A DNA stretch of 64,000 bases from Sinorhizobium sp. 6-70 (GCF_030124375.1 NZ_JASKLS010000011.1:1-64000), one strand, 5' to 3'. Counted from the first letter of the stretch, positions 17,062-25,209 are shown. The notes: a model not told the origin generated them from the letters alone. Translations and numbers: made by a program.

Positions 17062-17493
17062 TCAGTGCCTCGAAATCTGGATGCGGTTCCAAAGGTTGAT
17101 CATCGCGACGGTCGAAGTGATGACGCTGATCTCGTTGTCGCTGAAGTGCGCGCGAAGCCGCGCACGCAGGCTTGCGAAATCCGTCCGGGGCTCGAGTTCC
17201 GTCAAGGCCTCGGTCCAGGCGAGGGCGGCCTTTTCGCGCTCGGAGAAATCGCCGACCTGATCCCAGACGATGATGCGGTCGAGCCGTTCGCTCGTCTCGC
17301 CGTCGGCACGGGCTTCTTTCGTATGCATCTTCACACAGAAGCCGCAACGGTTGATCTGTGAGGCACGAAGCTGGACGAGGTGGTGGATCGTCCGGTCGAG
17401 GCCGTGGCTGTCCATCTTGTTGTGCACGTCGGCAAGGGCGTCGAGCACATCCGGGATTTCCTGTTCGTAGCGCACGGCTTTGATATCGGTCAT
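17062..17493 (-). CDS. Carboxymuconolactone decarboxylase/AhpD-like family protein
   Basis: A 143-residue AhpD-fold protein with the redox motif CGFCVKMH (CxxCxxxH) near residues 52-59, implying peroxidase or thiol chemistry rather than ring-cleavage metabolism. It is the first gene of the unit and the typical COE partner of ECF41 sigma factors. An ECF41-type promoter lies 46 bp upstream. The true substrate is unknown. Confidence 0.9.
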   Translation of the reverse strand: MTDIKAVRYEQEIPDVLDALADVHNKMDSHGLDRTIHHLVQLRASQINRCGFCVKMHTKEARADGETSERLDRIIVWDQVGDFSEREKAALAWTEALTELEPRTDFASLRARLRAHFSDNEISVITSTVAMINLWNRIQISRH

Positions 17494-17538
17494 GGTCTGT
17501 CTCCATCGCTGGGGGTCAATTGATGCTTTCGATCAGTT

Positions 17539-17565
17539 GACGATTGACCATGGACGCCTGTGACG
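17539..17565 (-). promoter_or_regulatory. ECF41-type promoter, CGTCACA-N16-CGTC
   Basis: On the minus strand, CGTCACA (17565-17559) is followed after exactly 16 bp by CGTC (17542-17539), upstream of the decarboxylase start at 17493. The published ECF41 consensus is TGTCACA-N16-CGTC, so only the first base differs. This predicts autoregulation of the operon by the sigma factor it encodes. Confidence 0.75.
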
Positions 17566-17590
17566 CGGGTTCGGAATGTTTTTCCGCAAG

Positions 17591-18643
17591 TCATCCCTTG
17601 GGCGGATAGGCGTGCTCGTTTCCGCGGAAATCGGTGACGGTATAGCAGCCACCCCCTTCCGCAGCGATCGTGCTCGCGCTGACGACGGCCTTGCCGTGGC
17701 CGCCGGGGATGTCGAGGATGTAGGTCGGCTGGCAGAGACCGGAAACACGGCCGCGAAGCGCGGCGACGAGTTTCTGCCCCTCCTCGATCGACAGCCGGAA
17801 ATGGCCGGTGCCGGGGGCAAGATCGGGGTGATGCAGATAATAGGGCTTGATCCGCGTTTCGACGAAGGCGCGCATCAGGTCCGCAAGCACGGCCGCATCG
17901 TCGTTGATGCCCTTGAGCAGCACCGACTGGCTTACCATGACGATGCCCGCGTCGATGAGGCGGGCCGAAGCGGCGCGCGCCTCGGGCGTCAGCTCGCGCG
18001 GGTGGTTGGCATGCAGCGCCACATAAGTCGCCTTGCCGCTCGCCTTCAATGCCGCGACGAGATCGGCGTCGACGCGCTCCGGCTCGACGACGGGCACGCG
18101 TGTGTGGAAGCGGACGATCCTGACATGGTCGATCGCGCCGAGTCGCTCCATGATTTCGCCGAGCCGACGGGGTGAAAGCACCAGCGGATCGCCGCCGGTC
18201 AGGATCACCTCCCAGATCTCGGAATGGTCTGCAATGTAAGCGACCGCGGCGTCGAGCTCGGCAGGCGTCAAGGTGCCGAGCCCCTGCGGCCCGACCATTT
18301 CGCGACGGAAACAGAAGCGGCAATAGACCGGGCACACATGCACCGCCTTGAGCAGCACGCGGTCGGGATAGCGGTGAACGATCCCGCTAACCGGGCTGTG
18401 CGAACCGTCGCCGATCGGATCGGCGCGCTCTTCCGGCGTGAGCGTCAGCTCGGCTGCGTCCGGCACGAACTGCCGGGCGATGGGGTCGTCCTTGTCCTGG
18501 CGGTCGATGAGATCCGCAACGGCCGGGCTGATCGAAACCGCATAGCGCGATGCAACATGCGATATGGCCTGTTCGTCCGCCGGTGCGATGAGGCCGGTAT
18601 CGACAAGCTCGCGCGCGGTTCTGATGGAGCGTTGTGCCGTCAT
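17591..18643 (-). CDS. epmB: EF-P (R)-beta-lysylation protein EpmB, radical SAM lysine 2,3-aminomutase family
   Basis: A 350-residue radical SAM enzyme that turns (S)-alpha-lysine into (R)-beta-lysine for EF-P modification. The cluster-binding motif CPVYCRFC (CxxxCxxC) is near residue 110, and the PLP lysine is in DIPGGHGK near residue 322. It lacks the C-terminal extension of fermentative lysine 2,3-aminomutases, which fits EpmB. Its ATG overlaps the epmA stop by 4 bp (ATGA), so the two are coupled. efp lies just beyond epmA on the other strand. Confidence 0.95.
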   Translation of the reverse strand: MTAQRSIRTARELVDTGLIAPADEQAISHVASRYAVSISPAVADLIDRQDKDDPIARQFVPDAAELTLTPEERADPIGDGSHSPVSGIVHRYPDRVLLKAVHVCPVYCRFCFRREMVGPQGLGTLTPAELDAAVAYIADHSEIWEVILTGGDPLVLSPRRLGEIMERLGAIDHVRIVRFHTRVPVVEPERVDADLVAALKASGKATYVALHANHPRELTPEARAASARLIDAGIVMVSQSVLLKGINDDAAVLADLMRAFVETRIKPYYLHHPDLAPGTGHFRLSIEEGQKLVAALRGRVSGLCQPTYILDIPGGHGKAVVSASTIAAEGGGCYTVTDFRGNEHAYPPKG

Positions 18644-19692
18644 GCGCCCGCCTCCGCGACCGGCGCCCAAAGCACCTGATCGATGCGCGAAGCGCCCGTC
18701 GCCAGCATCACCAGCCGATCGAAGCCGAGAGCGATGCCGCTCGCCTCGGGCATGATCGCGAGAGCCGACAGGAAGTCTTCGTCGAGCGGATAGGTTTCGC
18801 CATAGACGCGCGCCTTCTCCGCCATTTCGAGTTCGAAGCGGCGGCGCTGTTCTGCGGCATCCGTCAGTTCGCCGAAGGCATTGGCAAGCTCGACGCCGCA
18901 GGCATAGAGCTCGAAACGCTCGGCGACACGGCGGTCCCGTGCCGTCGGCCTGGCGAGCGCCGCCTCGGCGACCGGGTATTCGTCGAGGACCGTCGGCCGA
19001 CCGAAACCGAGATTGGGTTCGACCTTTTCCACGAGCACGCGGCTGAAGAGATCAGCCCAGGTGTCATCGTCGGCGACGCGCAAGCCGGAAACTCTCATGG
19101 CCGCCGCCAACTGGTCGCGATCCGTCGCGCCGTCCTCGGCGATCGAGGCGAGCAGGTCGATGCCTGCAAAGCGCTCGAAGGCTTCGGCCAGGGAAAGCCG
19201 CTCGGGTTCGATAAACGGGTCCGTGCTTCTGCCCTGATAGGTGAGGGATCGGATGCCCGTCGTCTCGGCGGCGAGCGCGAGCATTTCGCCACAGTCGCGC
19301 ATCAGCGCCTCGTAGCTCTCGCCGGCGCGATACCATTCGAGCATGGTGAATTCGGGATGGTGCAGCGGCCCGCGCTCCCGGTTGCGGTAGACATGGGCAA
19401 AACAGGCGATCCGCGTTTCGCCGGCCGCCAGCAGTTTCTTGCAGGCGAATTCCGGCGAGGTATGGAGATAAAGCGGCTGGGCGGAGCCGTCGTGGCCGAG
19501 CGCTTGCGTTGCAAAGGCATGCAGGTGTGCCTCGTTGCCCGGCGACACCTGCAGGCTGGCCGTATCGACCTCGACGAAATCGCGCTCGTCGAAGAACCGC
19601 CGCAAGGCCGATTGGATCCGGTTGCGTCCGATGAGAAACGGGCGCCGGTCGGCATGGACATCCGGTGTCCACCAGGGAGAAGCATGCGGCAT
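18640..19692 (-). CDS. epmA: EF-P lysine lysyltransferase EpmA (GenX/PoxA)
   Basis: A 350-residue class II lysyl-tRNA synthetase-like enzyme without an anticodon-binding domain. Motif 2 is visible as FAHVYRNRERGPLHHPEFT (about residues 113-131) and motif 3 as GIALGFDRLVML near 320. It attaches beta-lysine to Lys34 of EF-P. The ATG at 19692 (MPHASPWW) gives a length near the family norm; an in-frame start at 19725 adds eleven residues. It leads the epmA-epmB operon and is divergent from efp. Confidence 0.95.
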   Translation of the reverse strand: MPHASPWWTPDVHADRRPFLIGRNRIQSALRRFFDERDFVEVDTASLQVSPGNEAHLHAFATQALGHDGSAQPLYLHTSPEFACKKLLAAGETRIACFAHVYRNRERGPLHHPEFTMLEWYRAGESYEALMRDCGEMLALAAETTGIRSLTYQGRSTDPFIEPERLSLAEAFERFAGIDLLASIAEDGATDRDQLAAAMRVSGLRVADDDTWADLFSRVLVEKVEPNLGFGRPTVLDEYPVAEAALARPTARDRRVAERFELYACGVELANAFGELTDAAEQRRRFELEMAEKARVYGETYPLDEDFLSALAIMPEASGIALGFDRLVMLATGASRIDQVLWAPVAEAGA

Positions 19693-19707
19693 GATCGGTC
19701 GGTCCAA

Positions 19708-19770
19708 ACTTTCTTCGCCTGCCAAGTTTCTTCGCGTGCCAGTTTCTTCGCGTGCCAGTTTCTTCGCGTG
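19708..19770. repeat. Tandem repeat GCCAGTTTCTTCGCGT (about four copies)
   Basis: A 16-17-bp unit is repeated about four times, with the first copy degenerate, in the shared epmA/efp intergenic region. It lies 15 bp upstream of the epmA start on the minus strand and about 130 bp before efp. It overlaps where an epmA promoter would be. Copy-number change could alter spacing there. Confidence 0.75.
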
Positions 19771-19900
19771 AATGCCGGCGCAGGCTGGCTATTTGCGCGA
19801 AATTAGGGTAGTTGCGGCGCGAAATCCTAGTTTTCGCGTCCTTCAGGGCCGGGTTTCCCGGTCCGAGGTGTCGCGCATACCTCTGTTACAAGGAAGACTA

Positions 19901-20470
19901 ATGGTCAAGGTCATCGCCTCTTCTGTCCGCAAGGGCAACGTGCTCGACGTCGACGGCAAGCTCTATGTCGTGCTTACCGCACAGAACTTCCACCCGGGCA
20001 AGGGCACGCCGGTCACGCAGGTCGACATGCGCCGCATTTCCGACGGTGTAAAGGTTTCGGAGCGCTACCGCACGACCGAGCAGGTCGAGCGCGCTTTCGT
20101 CGAAGACCGCGAACACACGTTCCTCTACGAGGACGGCGAAGGGTTCCACTTCATGAACCCGGAATCCTATGATCAGCTCGTCATGTCGTCCGACGACATC
20201 GGCGACCAGAAGGCCTATCTCCAGGAAGGCATGGCGGTGATGCTGTCGATCCACGAAGGCGTTGCGATCGCCATCGACCTGCCGCGCCACGTCATCCTCG
20301 AGATCACCGAGACCGAGCCGGTGGTCAAGGGCCAGACCGCGTCGTCCTCCTACAAGCCGGCCCTGCTTTCGAACGGCGTTCGCACCTCGGTGCCGCCGCA
20401 CATCCAGGCCGGCACCCGCGTCGTCATCGCGACGGAAGACGGCTCCTACGTCGAGCGCGCCAAGGACTGA
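19901..20470 (+). CDS. efp: Translation elongation factor P
   Basis: A 189-residue EF-P that relieves ribosome stalling at polyproline stretches. The KOW-like N-terminal domain carries the modification loop HPGKGTP with Lys34, the residue lysylated by EpmAB. Two OB domains follow. The ATG at 19901 has an AAGGAAG ribosome-binding site; the open frame upstream to 19772 is not used. The leader contains the inverted repeat CGCGAAA-N7-TTTCGCG at 19818-19838. The presence of epmA and epmB next door agrees with Lys34; no epmC hydroxylase is in the window. Confidence 0.97.
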   Translation: MVKVIASSVRKGNVLDVDGKLYVVLTAQNFHPGKGTPVTQVDMRRISDGVKVSERYRTTEQVERAFVEDREHTFLYEDGEGFHFMNPESYDQLVMSSDDIGDQKAYLQEGMAVMLSIHEGVAIAIDLPRHVILEITETEPVVKGQTASSSYKPALLSNGVRTSVPPHIQAGTRVVIATEDGSYVERAKD

Positions 20471-20508
20471 GTTGCGCTCAGGGGGTAGAAGCCCAGTCCG
20501 TGCTTTTG

Positions 20509-20620
20509 CCCCTCACCCTAACCCTCTCCCCGTCACGACGGGGAGAGGGGACTGACGCCGGCACGGTTTGCGCCTTCTCCCCGCGAGCGGGGAGAAGGTC
20601 GCGGCAGCGGAATGAGGGGC
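20509..20620. repeat. Palindromic GC-rich repeat (CCCTCACCCT...AATGAGGGG type)
   Basis: Contains CTCTCCCC...GGGGAGAG and CTTCTCCCC...GGGGAGAAG hairpins and ends matching the common intergenic repeat CCCTCATCC. Related copies are at 22046, 42843 and 49175. It follows efp and may affect transcript ends. Confidence 0.7.
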
Positions 20621-20781
20621 CGCGCGAGCGTCAGGTCTGGCAGCAATCCGTGCGATCGTCGGGGTGGCAGGTGAGCACCTGCTGCTCCTTTCATTGCCGA
20701 CCGGAACCACATACGAAAATCAGGGGAGCAATTTCCGAGCCGGGTGCTAGGATGCCGCCGTTTTCGAGAGAGAGGCATTGC

Positions 20782-22023
20782 ATGTTCCCACTGTCGCATA
20801 TGATGAAGTCCTTCATTCGCAAGGGTCGCCTGACGGTGATCGATGCCGATGGCAAACGCCACGTCTTCTCCGGCGAGCCCGGGCCACACGTGACGATGCG
20901 GCTGACGGACAAGCGGCTTTATCGCAGCCTCGTCTTCAACGCCGAGCTTGCCGCCGGCGAGGCCTATATGGATGGCACGATGCGCTTCGAGGAAGGCTCG
21001 ACGCTCCGGGATTTCCTCCAGCTGTTCTCGATCAACCGGCTCTCGCTCGGTTCCTATCCGATCCAGAAGCTGTTGCGCGCGGTCAAGATGCGCTTCCGCA
21101 AGCGCCAGCAGGCAAACCCGAAGGGCAAGGCGCAGCAGAACGTCGCGCATCACTACGATCTCGGCAATGATTTCTACAAGCTCTTCCTCGACGAGAACAT
21201 GCTCTATTCCTGCGCCTATTTCCGCGCGCCCGACGAGACGCTGGAGGCGGCGCAGCGCAACAAGCTGAGGCTGCTCGCCGCGAAGCTCTGCCTGAAGCCG
21301 GGGATGCGTGTGCTCGATATCGGCTGCGGCTGGGGCGATCTGGCGCTCTACCTAGCGGCGCTCGAGAATGTCGAGGTCTTGGGGGTGACGCTTTCGAAGG
21401 AGCAACAGGCGCTCGCTTCCGAGCGGGCCCGCAAGGCAGGCATGGCCGACCGCGTGCGTTTCGAGCTGAAGGATTACCGCGACGTTCAGGGTCCCTTCGA
21501 CCGCATCGTCTCGGTCGGTATGTTCGAGCATGTCGGCGTTCACCACTACGACGAGTTCTTCAAGAAGCTGAATGCTTTGATGCCTGATGACGGGCTCGCC
21601 GTGCTGCACTCGATCGGACACATGAGCCCGCCCGGTATGGCGAGTTCGTGGCTGCGCAAGTACATCTTCCCCGGCGCCTATTCGCCGGCACTGTCGGAGG
21701 TCTTCTCTGTCGTTGAGCAGAACAGCCTGTGGGTGACTGATCTCGAATTCCTGCGGGTGCACTATGCGACGACGCTGGCACACTGGGGCAAGCGCTTCGA
21801 GGAAAACCGCGACAAGGTGATCGCGATGTACGACGAGCGCTTCGCCAGGATGTGGGAGTTCTACCTGATCAGTGCGGAGATGATGTTCCGCACCGGCAGC
21901 CAGCTTGTCTTCCACATGCAGTTGTCGCGCTCGCGCGACGCAGCCCCGATCGTGCGCGACTACATCACGGACCAGCAGCGCGCTTATATCGAGCAGGAAA
22001 AGGCGCTCAGCCTCTCGATCTGA
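20782..22023 (+). CDS. cfa: Cyclopropane-fatty-acyl-phospholipid synthase family methyltransferase
   Basis: A 413-residue SAM-dependent enzyme that should methylenate unsaturated acyl chains in membrane phospholipids. The SAM-binding motif VLDIGCGWGDLALYLA is near residue 175, with the family regions HYDLGNDFYKLFLDENMLYS (about 125-144) and FEHVGVHHYDEFF. The ATG at 20782 follows GAGAGAGAGG. Rhizobia often carry two cfa paralogues with different stress control; which one this is cannot be told from sequence alone. Confidence 0.93.
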   Translation: MFPLSHMMKSFIRKGRLTVIDADGKRHVFSGEPGPHVTMRLTDKRLYRSLVFNAELAAGEAYMDGTMRFEEGSTLRDFLQLFSINRLSLGSYPIQKLLRAVKMRFRKRQQANPKGKAQQNVAHHYDLGNDFYKLFLDENMLYSCAYFRAPDETLEAAQRNKLRLLAAKLCLKPGMRVLDIGCGWGDLALYLAALENVEVLGVTLSKEQQALASERARKAGMADRVRFELKDYRDVQGPFDRIVSVGMFEHVGVHHYDEFFKKLNALMPDDGLAVLHSIGHMSPPGMASSWLRKYIFPGAYSPALSEVFSVVEQNSLWVTDLEFLRVHYATTLAHWGKRFEENRDKVIAMYDERFARMWEFYLISAEMMFRTGSQLVFHMQLSRSRDAAPIVRDYITDQQRAYIEQEKALSLSI

Positions 22024-22045
22024 GCCATCATTTTCCCCTCAACTT

Positions 22046-22142
22046 CCCCCTCATCCTGGCCCTCTCCCCGCAAGCGGGGAGAGGGGATTTGAGCGCCCCG
22101 CACGGTTCCTTCTGCGCGCGTGCGGGGAGAAGGTCGCGGGGC
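22046..22142. repeat. Palindromic GC-rich repeat, same family as 20509
   Basis: CCTCATCCTGGCCCTCTCCCCGC and its paired half GCGGGGAGAGGGG, then a second arm ending GGGGAGAAGGTCGCGG. It lies between cfa and the mbfA promoter. Confidence 0.65.
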
Positions 22143-22179
22143 GGCGCACTGTATCGCTATTTGCCGCCAACCCGCAGAC

Positions 22180-22223
22180 TTGACGCCCGTCGCAACGCTT
22201 CCTATTTTTAGAATCATTCTAAA
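22180..22223 (+). promoter_or_regulatory. mbfA promoter overlapped by an Irr iron control element (ICE box)
   Basis: TTGACG (22180-22185), a 17-bp spacer and TATTTT (22203-22208) form a good vegetative promoter. TTTAGAA-TCA-TTCTAAA at 22207-22223 is a perfect 7-bp inverted repeat matching the published ICE motif bound by Irr. It covers the -10 and the likely start point, which predicts repression of mbfA under low iron. The leader is only about 20 nt, with AAAAGG as ribosome-binding site. Confidence 0.85.
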
Positions 22224-22236
22224 AAGGTTCTTGTCG

Positions 22237-23220
22237 ATGTTTTTTCGCCTTTTCTCCCGTTTCAAGCGCCCGTTTCTTTCTTTAAGCGAGCAGGAAATCC
22301 TCGCGCTGGCGATCTCTTCCGAGGAGGACGACGGCCGCATCTATCTCGCCTATGCGGATGCGCTGCGCGAAAAATATCCGCATTCCGCCAAGGTATTCGA
22401 GGATATGGCGGAAGAGGAAAGCCATCATCGCCAGGCACTGATCGACCTGCATGTCGCCCGTTTCGGCAACCGCATCCCGCTGATCCGGCGCGAGCATGTG
22501 CGCGACTTCCCGGAGCGCAAGCCCGATTGGCTGATCGCCGAGATGCCGATCGAAAAAGCGCGCGAAGAAGCGGAGGCGATGGAGGAGGCGGCCCACCGTT
22601 TCTATGTTGAGGCGGCCGCACGTACACAGGATGCGGCGACGCGGAAGTTGCTCGGCGACCTGGCGATTGCCGAAAAGTCGCATGAATCGCTCGCCCGCCG
22701 GCTGGGCGAGAAGCATACGCCTGAAGACGTGCGCGCTGAGGAAGAGCAGACGTCGCGCCGGCAGTTCATCCTTACTTACGTACAGCCGGGCCTTGCCGGC
22801 CTGATGGACGGATCGGTCTCGACGCTGGCGCCGATCTTTGCCGCCGCCTTCGCAACCCAGGACACGTGGCAGACCTTTCTCGTCGGCCTTTCGGCCTCGG
22901 TCGGCGCCGGCATTTCGATGGGTTTCACCGAGGCCGCCCATGACGACGGCAAGCTTTCCGGACGCGGCTCACCGATCAAGCGCGGACTTGCGTCGGGCAT
23001 CATGACGGCGCTCGGGGGGCTCGGCCACGCGCTGCCTTATCTGATCCCGCACTTCTGGACGGCGACGGCGACGGCGGCGGCAATCGTCTTCTTCGAACTT
23101 TGGGCGATCGCCTTCATCCAGAACCGCTACATGGAAACGCCATTCCTCAGGGCAGCCTTCCAAGTCGTCCTTGGCGGCAGTCTGGTGCTCGCCGCCGGCG
23201 TCCTGATCGGCAATGCCTGA
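22237..23220 (+). CDS. mbfA: Membrane-bound ferritin MbfA (rubrerythrin-VIT1 fusion)
   Basis: A 327-residue iron exporter/storage protein of the inner membrane. The N-terminal ferritin-like domain (about 15-165) shows the expected carboxylate and ExxH ligands: EEESHH near residue 67, AMEEAAHRF near 115 and AEKSHE near 147. The C-terminal VIT1/CCC1-like part (about 180-327) has TYVQPGLAGLMDGSVSTLAP and several helices. In Bradyrhizobium and Agrobacterium MbfA exports iron and protects against peroxide and is repressed by Irr, in line with the ICE box at 22207. The ATG at 22237 is selected by family alignment and that leader. Confidence 0.93.
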   Translation: MFFRLFSRFKRPFLSLSEQEILALAISSEEDDGRIYLAYADALREKYPHSAKVFEDMAEEESHHRQALIDLHVARFGNRIPLIRREHVRDFPERKPDWLIAEMPIEKAREEAEAMEEAAHRFYVEAAARTQDAATRKLLGDLAIAEKSHESLARRLGEKHTPEDVRAEEEQTSRRQFILTYVQPGLAGLMDGSVSTLAPIFAAAFATQDTWQTFLVGLSASVGAGISMGFTEAAHDDGKLSGRGSPIKRGLASGIMTALGGLGHALPYLIPHFWTATATAAAIVFFELWAIAFIQNRYMETPFLRAAFQVVLGGSLVLAAGVLIGNA

Positions 23221-23460
23221 TGCATGTCGCCCAAAAGTGCGCAGCGGTTTTGGGATAACGACATGCATCGAAAAAGGCACATGCATGTCGCCCAAAAGTG
23301 CGCAGCGGTTTTGGGATGACGACATGCATCGAAAAAGGCACACGCATGTCGCCCAAAAAGTGCGCAGCGGTTTTGGGATGACGACATGCATCGAAAAAAG
23401 CACATGCATGTCGCCCAAAAAGTGCGCAGCGGGATAACGACATGCAGCGAAAACCGGCAT
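23221..23460. repeat. Four-copy tandem array of a 61-bp hairpin repeat
   Basis: Each unit reads TGCATGTCGCCCAAAA, GTGCGCAGCGG, TTTTGGG, then ACGACATGCATCG and a short linker. CCCAAAA pairs with TTTTGGG and TGCATGTCG with CGACATGCA, so every unit is itself a hairpin. Units start at about 23221, 23282, 23343 and 23404; the third has one extra A and the fourth lacks the GTTTTGG arm. A diverged single copy lies at 61031-61084. The array begins 1 bp after the mbfA stop. Short open frames across it are repeat artefacts. Confidence 0.9.
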
Positions 23461-23461
23461 G

Positions 23462-23492
23462 AAAAAAGGGCCTCAGACCGGGCCCTTTTTTT
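23462..23492. terminator. Bidirectional terminator between mbfA and the BTLCP gene
   Basis: AAAAAAGGGCC pairs with GGCCCTTTTTTT around an 8-nt loop, with T-runs on both strands, between convergent genes. Confidence 0.88.
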
Positions 23493-23513
23493 GATAACTC
23501 GCCGCTACCTTGG

Positions 23514-24134
23514 TCAGTTGCCGACCGAGCCGACGACGATCTCCCCGCCGTTGTCGATGGTCACCCAGCGGCCGCTGTTGTAGGAGGCCTGGCGCTTGAG
23601 ATAGCGATAGGGTGTTTGGGTCCAGAGCTTCACCCTGTTCTCGAGGTTGTCGAGGATAAAGTCGCCCTGCGCGGTGCGGACGGTTAGGACCGCATGGCCC
23701 TCGCCATCAGGCTTGCGCACGACAGTCATTAGCAACTGACTGGCAGAAAAGCCTCGCTTCATCAGCCGGCGGCGTTTTTCGAGCGCGAAGTCTTCGCAAT
23801 CTCCGGTGGTAGTCGGATAGGACCAGACTTCGTCCCTGCCGAAAACCTGCTGGTCGGTTACGGGCGTGAACTCGCGGTTGACCTGGGCATTGACCTGGCG
23901 GATGACGGCCCAGCCACGGTCGGTAACACGCGGCGCGACGGTGGTCTTGGACCGCGCACCGCACTCACCGCGATACTTCTGGCAAAACTCGTAATGCCCG
24001 ATCGGCTGGGAGGTTACCGAGCCGGTCTGCATCCATGGAGAGGGCCCCGCCTGGGCGGGTATTGCCGTGTTTGCTGAAATGAAAACTGCGCAGAAAGCCG
24101 CAATGCTTGCCTTAACCCCTGTCCAAGACGCCAT
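23514..24134 (-). CDS. Bacterial transglutaminase-like cysteine protease (BTLCP)
   Basis: A 206-residue secreted protein with a signal peptide (residues 1-30, ending ANTAIPAQA). The papain-like triad of the BTLCP family is visible: Cys in TTTGDCEDFAL (about 112), His in GHAVLTV (about 146) and Asp in FILDN (about 159). LapG of this family releases surface adhesins by cutting their N-termini, but most rhizobial members are shorter paralogues of unknown target. The ATG at 24134 follows AGGGGAT. A CtrA-like site lies 110 bp upstream. Confidence 0.87.
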   Translation of the reverse strand: MASWTGVKASIAAFCAVFISANTAIPAQAGPSPWMQTGSVTSQPIGHYEFCQKYRGECGARSKTTVAPRVTDRGWAVIRQVNAQVNREFTPVTDQQVFGRDEVWSYPTTTGDCEDFALEKRRRLMKRGFSASQLLMTVVRKPDGEGHAVLTVRTAQGDFILDNLENRVKLWTQTPYRYLKRQASYNSGRWVTIDNGGEIVVGSVGN

Positions 24135-24243
24135 ACAGATCCCCTGCAACGCGGCGTACCGGTTCTTCCTGTCCGGACCTATCCGCGCAATCCTGAGTTG
24201 ACGACAGCTTCTGTAGGATTTCCCCCGAGCGCTGCTCTAATCG

Positions 24244-24258
24244 TTAACAAAGAGTTAA
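24244..24258. promoter_or_regulatory. CtrA-like site TTAA-N7-TTAA
   Basis: TTAACAAAGAGTTAA fits the full CtrA consensus TTAA-N7-TTAA; read towards the BTLCP gene it is TTAA-N7-TTAAC. It lies 110 bp upstream of that gene's start. Binding is inferred from the motif alone. Confidence 0.5.
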
Positions 24259-24399
24259 TATTGTTAGATCGTTGGAGTCAATCTTCTGATTCGCGGATCA
24301 GCCTTTATGGTTAAAAACGCCGAGAATTGGCGGCAATAACGCTTGCGCCGCAACAGCGTTGCACGGCGCGCAATGAAAAGAAGGCTGGCGGCGTGGTCG

Positions 24400-25209
24400 T
24401 CAGGCTTGCGTCAGCATCGCGCCGATCGCCTGTTTCAATTTGGCAATATCCTCGTCGCGCGAGAGCCGATGGTCGCCGTCGCGAATGAGGGTCATCACGA
24501 CATCGTCCGCGGGCATGTGCTCCATCAGCTTCAGTGCATGGGTATAGGGCACATCGGGATCGCGCATGCCCTGGAGGATATGGACCGGACAGCCCGTTTC
24601 GACCGGGCCCGAAAGCACGCGATTGGCGCGGCCGTCATCGATCAGAGCACGGGTGAAGATGTTGGGCTCGGGACTGTACTGCGACGGCTCCTCGAAATAG
24701 CCGCGTTCGGCAAGCGAGGTTTTCTCGGCTCTCGTGAGATTGGGTTCGATCAGCTCCGCGGTGAAGTCCGGAGCGGGGGCGATCAGCACGAGTCCTGCGA
24801 CGCGGTGCGTCTCGCCTCCCCGTTTGAGCTCCTGAATGAGCCGCAACGCGACCCAGCCGCCCATCGAGGAGCCGACGAGGATCAGGCGCGAGGCCGGCGC
24901 GGCGTGATCGATGACGGCAAGGCTTTCCTCGATCCAGCGCGAGATCGTGCCGTCCCGGAAGTCGCCGCCGGAGGAGCCGTGACCGGAATAGTCGAAACGG
25001 ATGCAATCGGTTCCGGCCGCGCGGGCATAGTGCTCGACCTCGACGGCCTTCGTGCCGGTCATGTCGGAGCGATAGCCGCCGAGCCACATGAGGGTGGGGC
25101 GCTTCGAGCCCGCGTCCGTGCGAAAGATCCGCATGGCGATCGAGCGCGCGGCCGCGCCGCTGCCCACCTCGATCCGCGTGATTTCAGTTTCGGCTGATGC
25201 TGTTGACAT
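24400..25209 (-). CDS. Alpha/beta hydrolase (ABHD10-like/thioesterase type)
   Basis: A 269-residue alpha/beta hydrolase. The nucleophile elbow is GSSMGG (Ser about residue 114), the acid is in GMRDPDVPY, and the His is in DGDHRLS near 250. The oxyanion region is LGGYRSDM and FDYSGHGSSGG follows. Similarity to ABHD10-type thioesterases is by recall; substrate unknown. GAGGATC precedes the ATG. It is divergent from infC. Confidence 0.85.
   Translation of the reverse strand: MSTASAETEITRIEVGSGAAARSIAMRIFRTDAGSKRPTLMWLGGYRSDMTGTKAVEVEHYARAAGTDCIRFDYSGHGSSGGDFRDGTISRWIEESLAVIDHAAPASRLILVGSSMGGWVALRLIQELKRGGETHRVAGLVLIAPAPDFTAELIEPNLTRAEKTSLAERGYFEEPSQYSPEPNIFTRALIDDGRANRVLSGPVETGCPVHILQGMRDPDVPYTHALKLMEHMPADDVVMTLIRDGDHRLSRDEDIAKLKQAIGAMLTQA

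Noticed and set aside
23127..23460. Several small open frames containing repeated PKPLRTF or NRCALLGDMH peptides
   Set aside because: They are translations of the tandem hairpin array and share nothing but the repeat.
23221..23460. Possible CRISPR array
   Set aside because: Adjacent copies are nearly identical throughout, with no unique spacers, and no cas genes are present.
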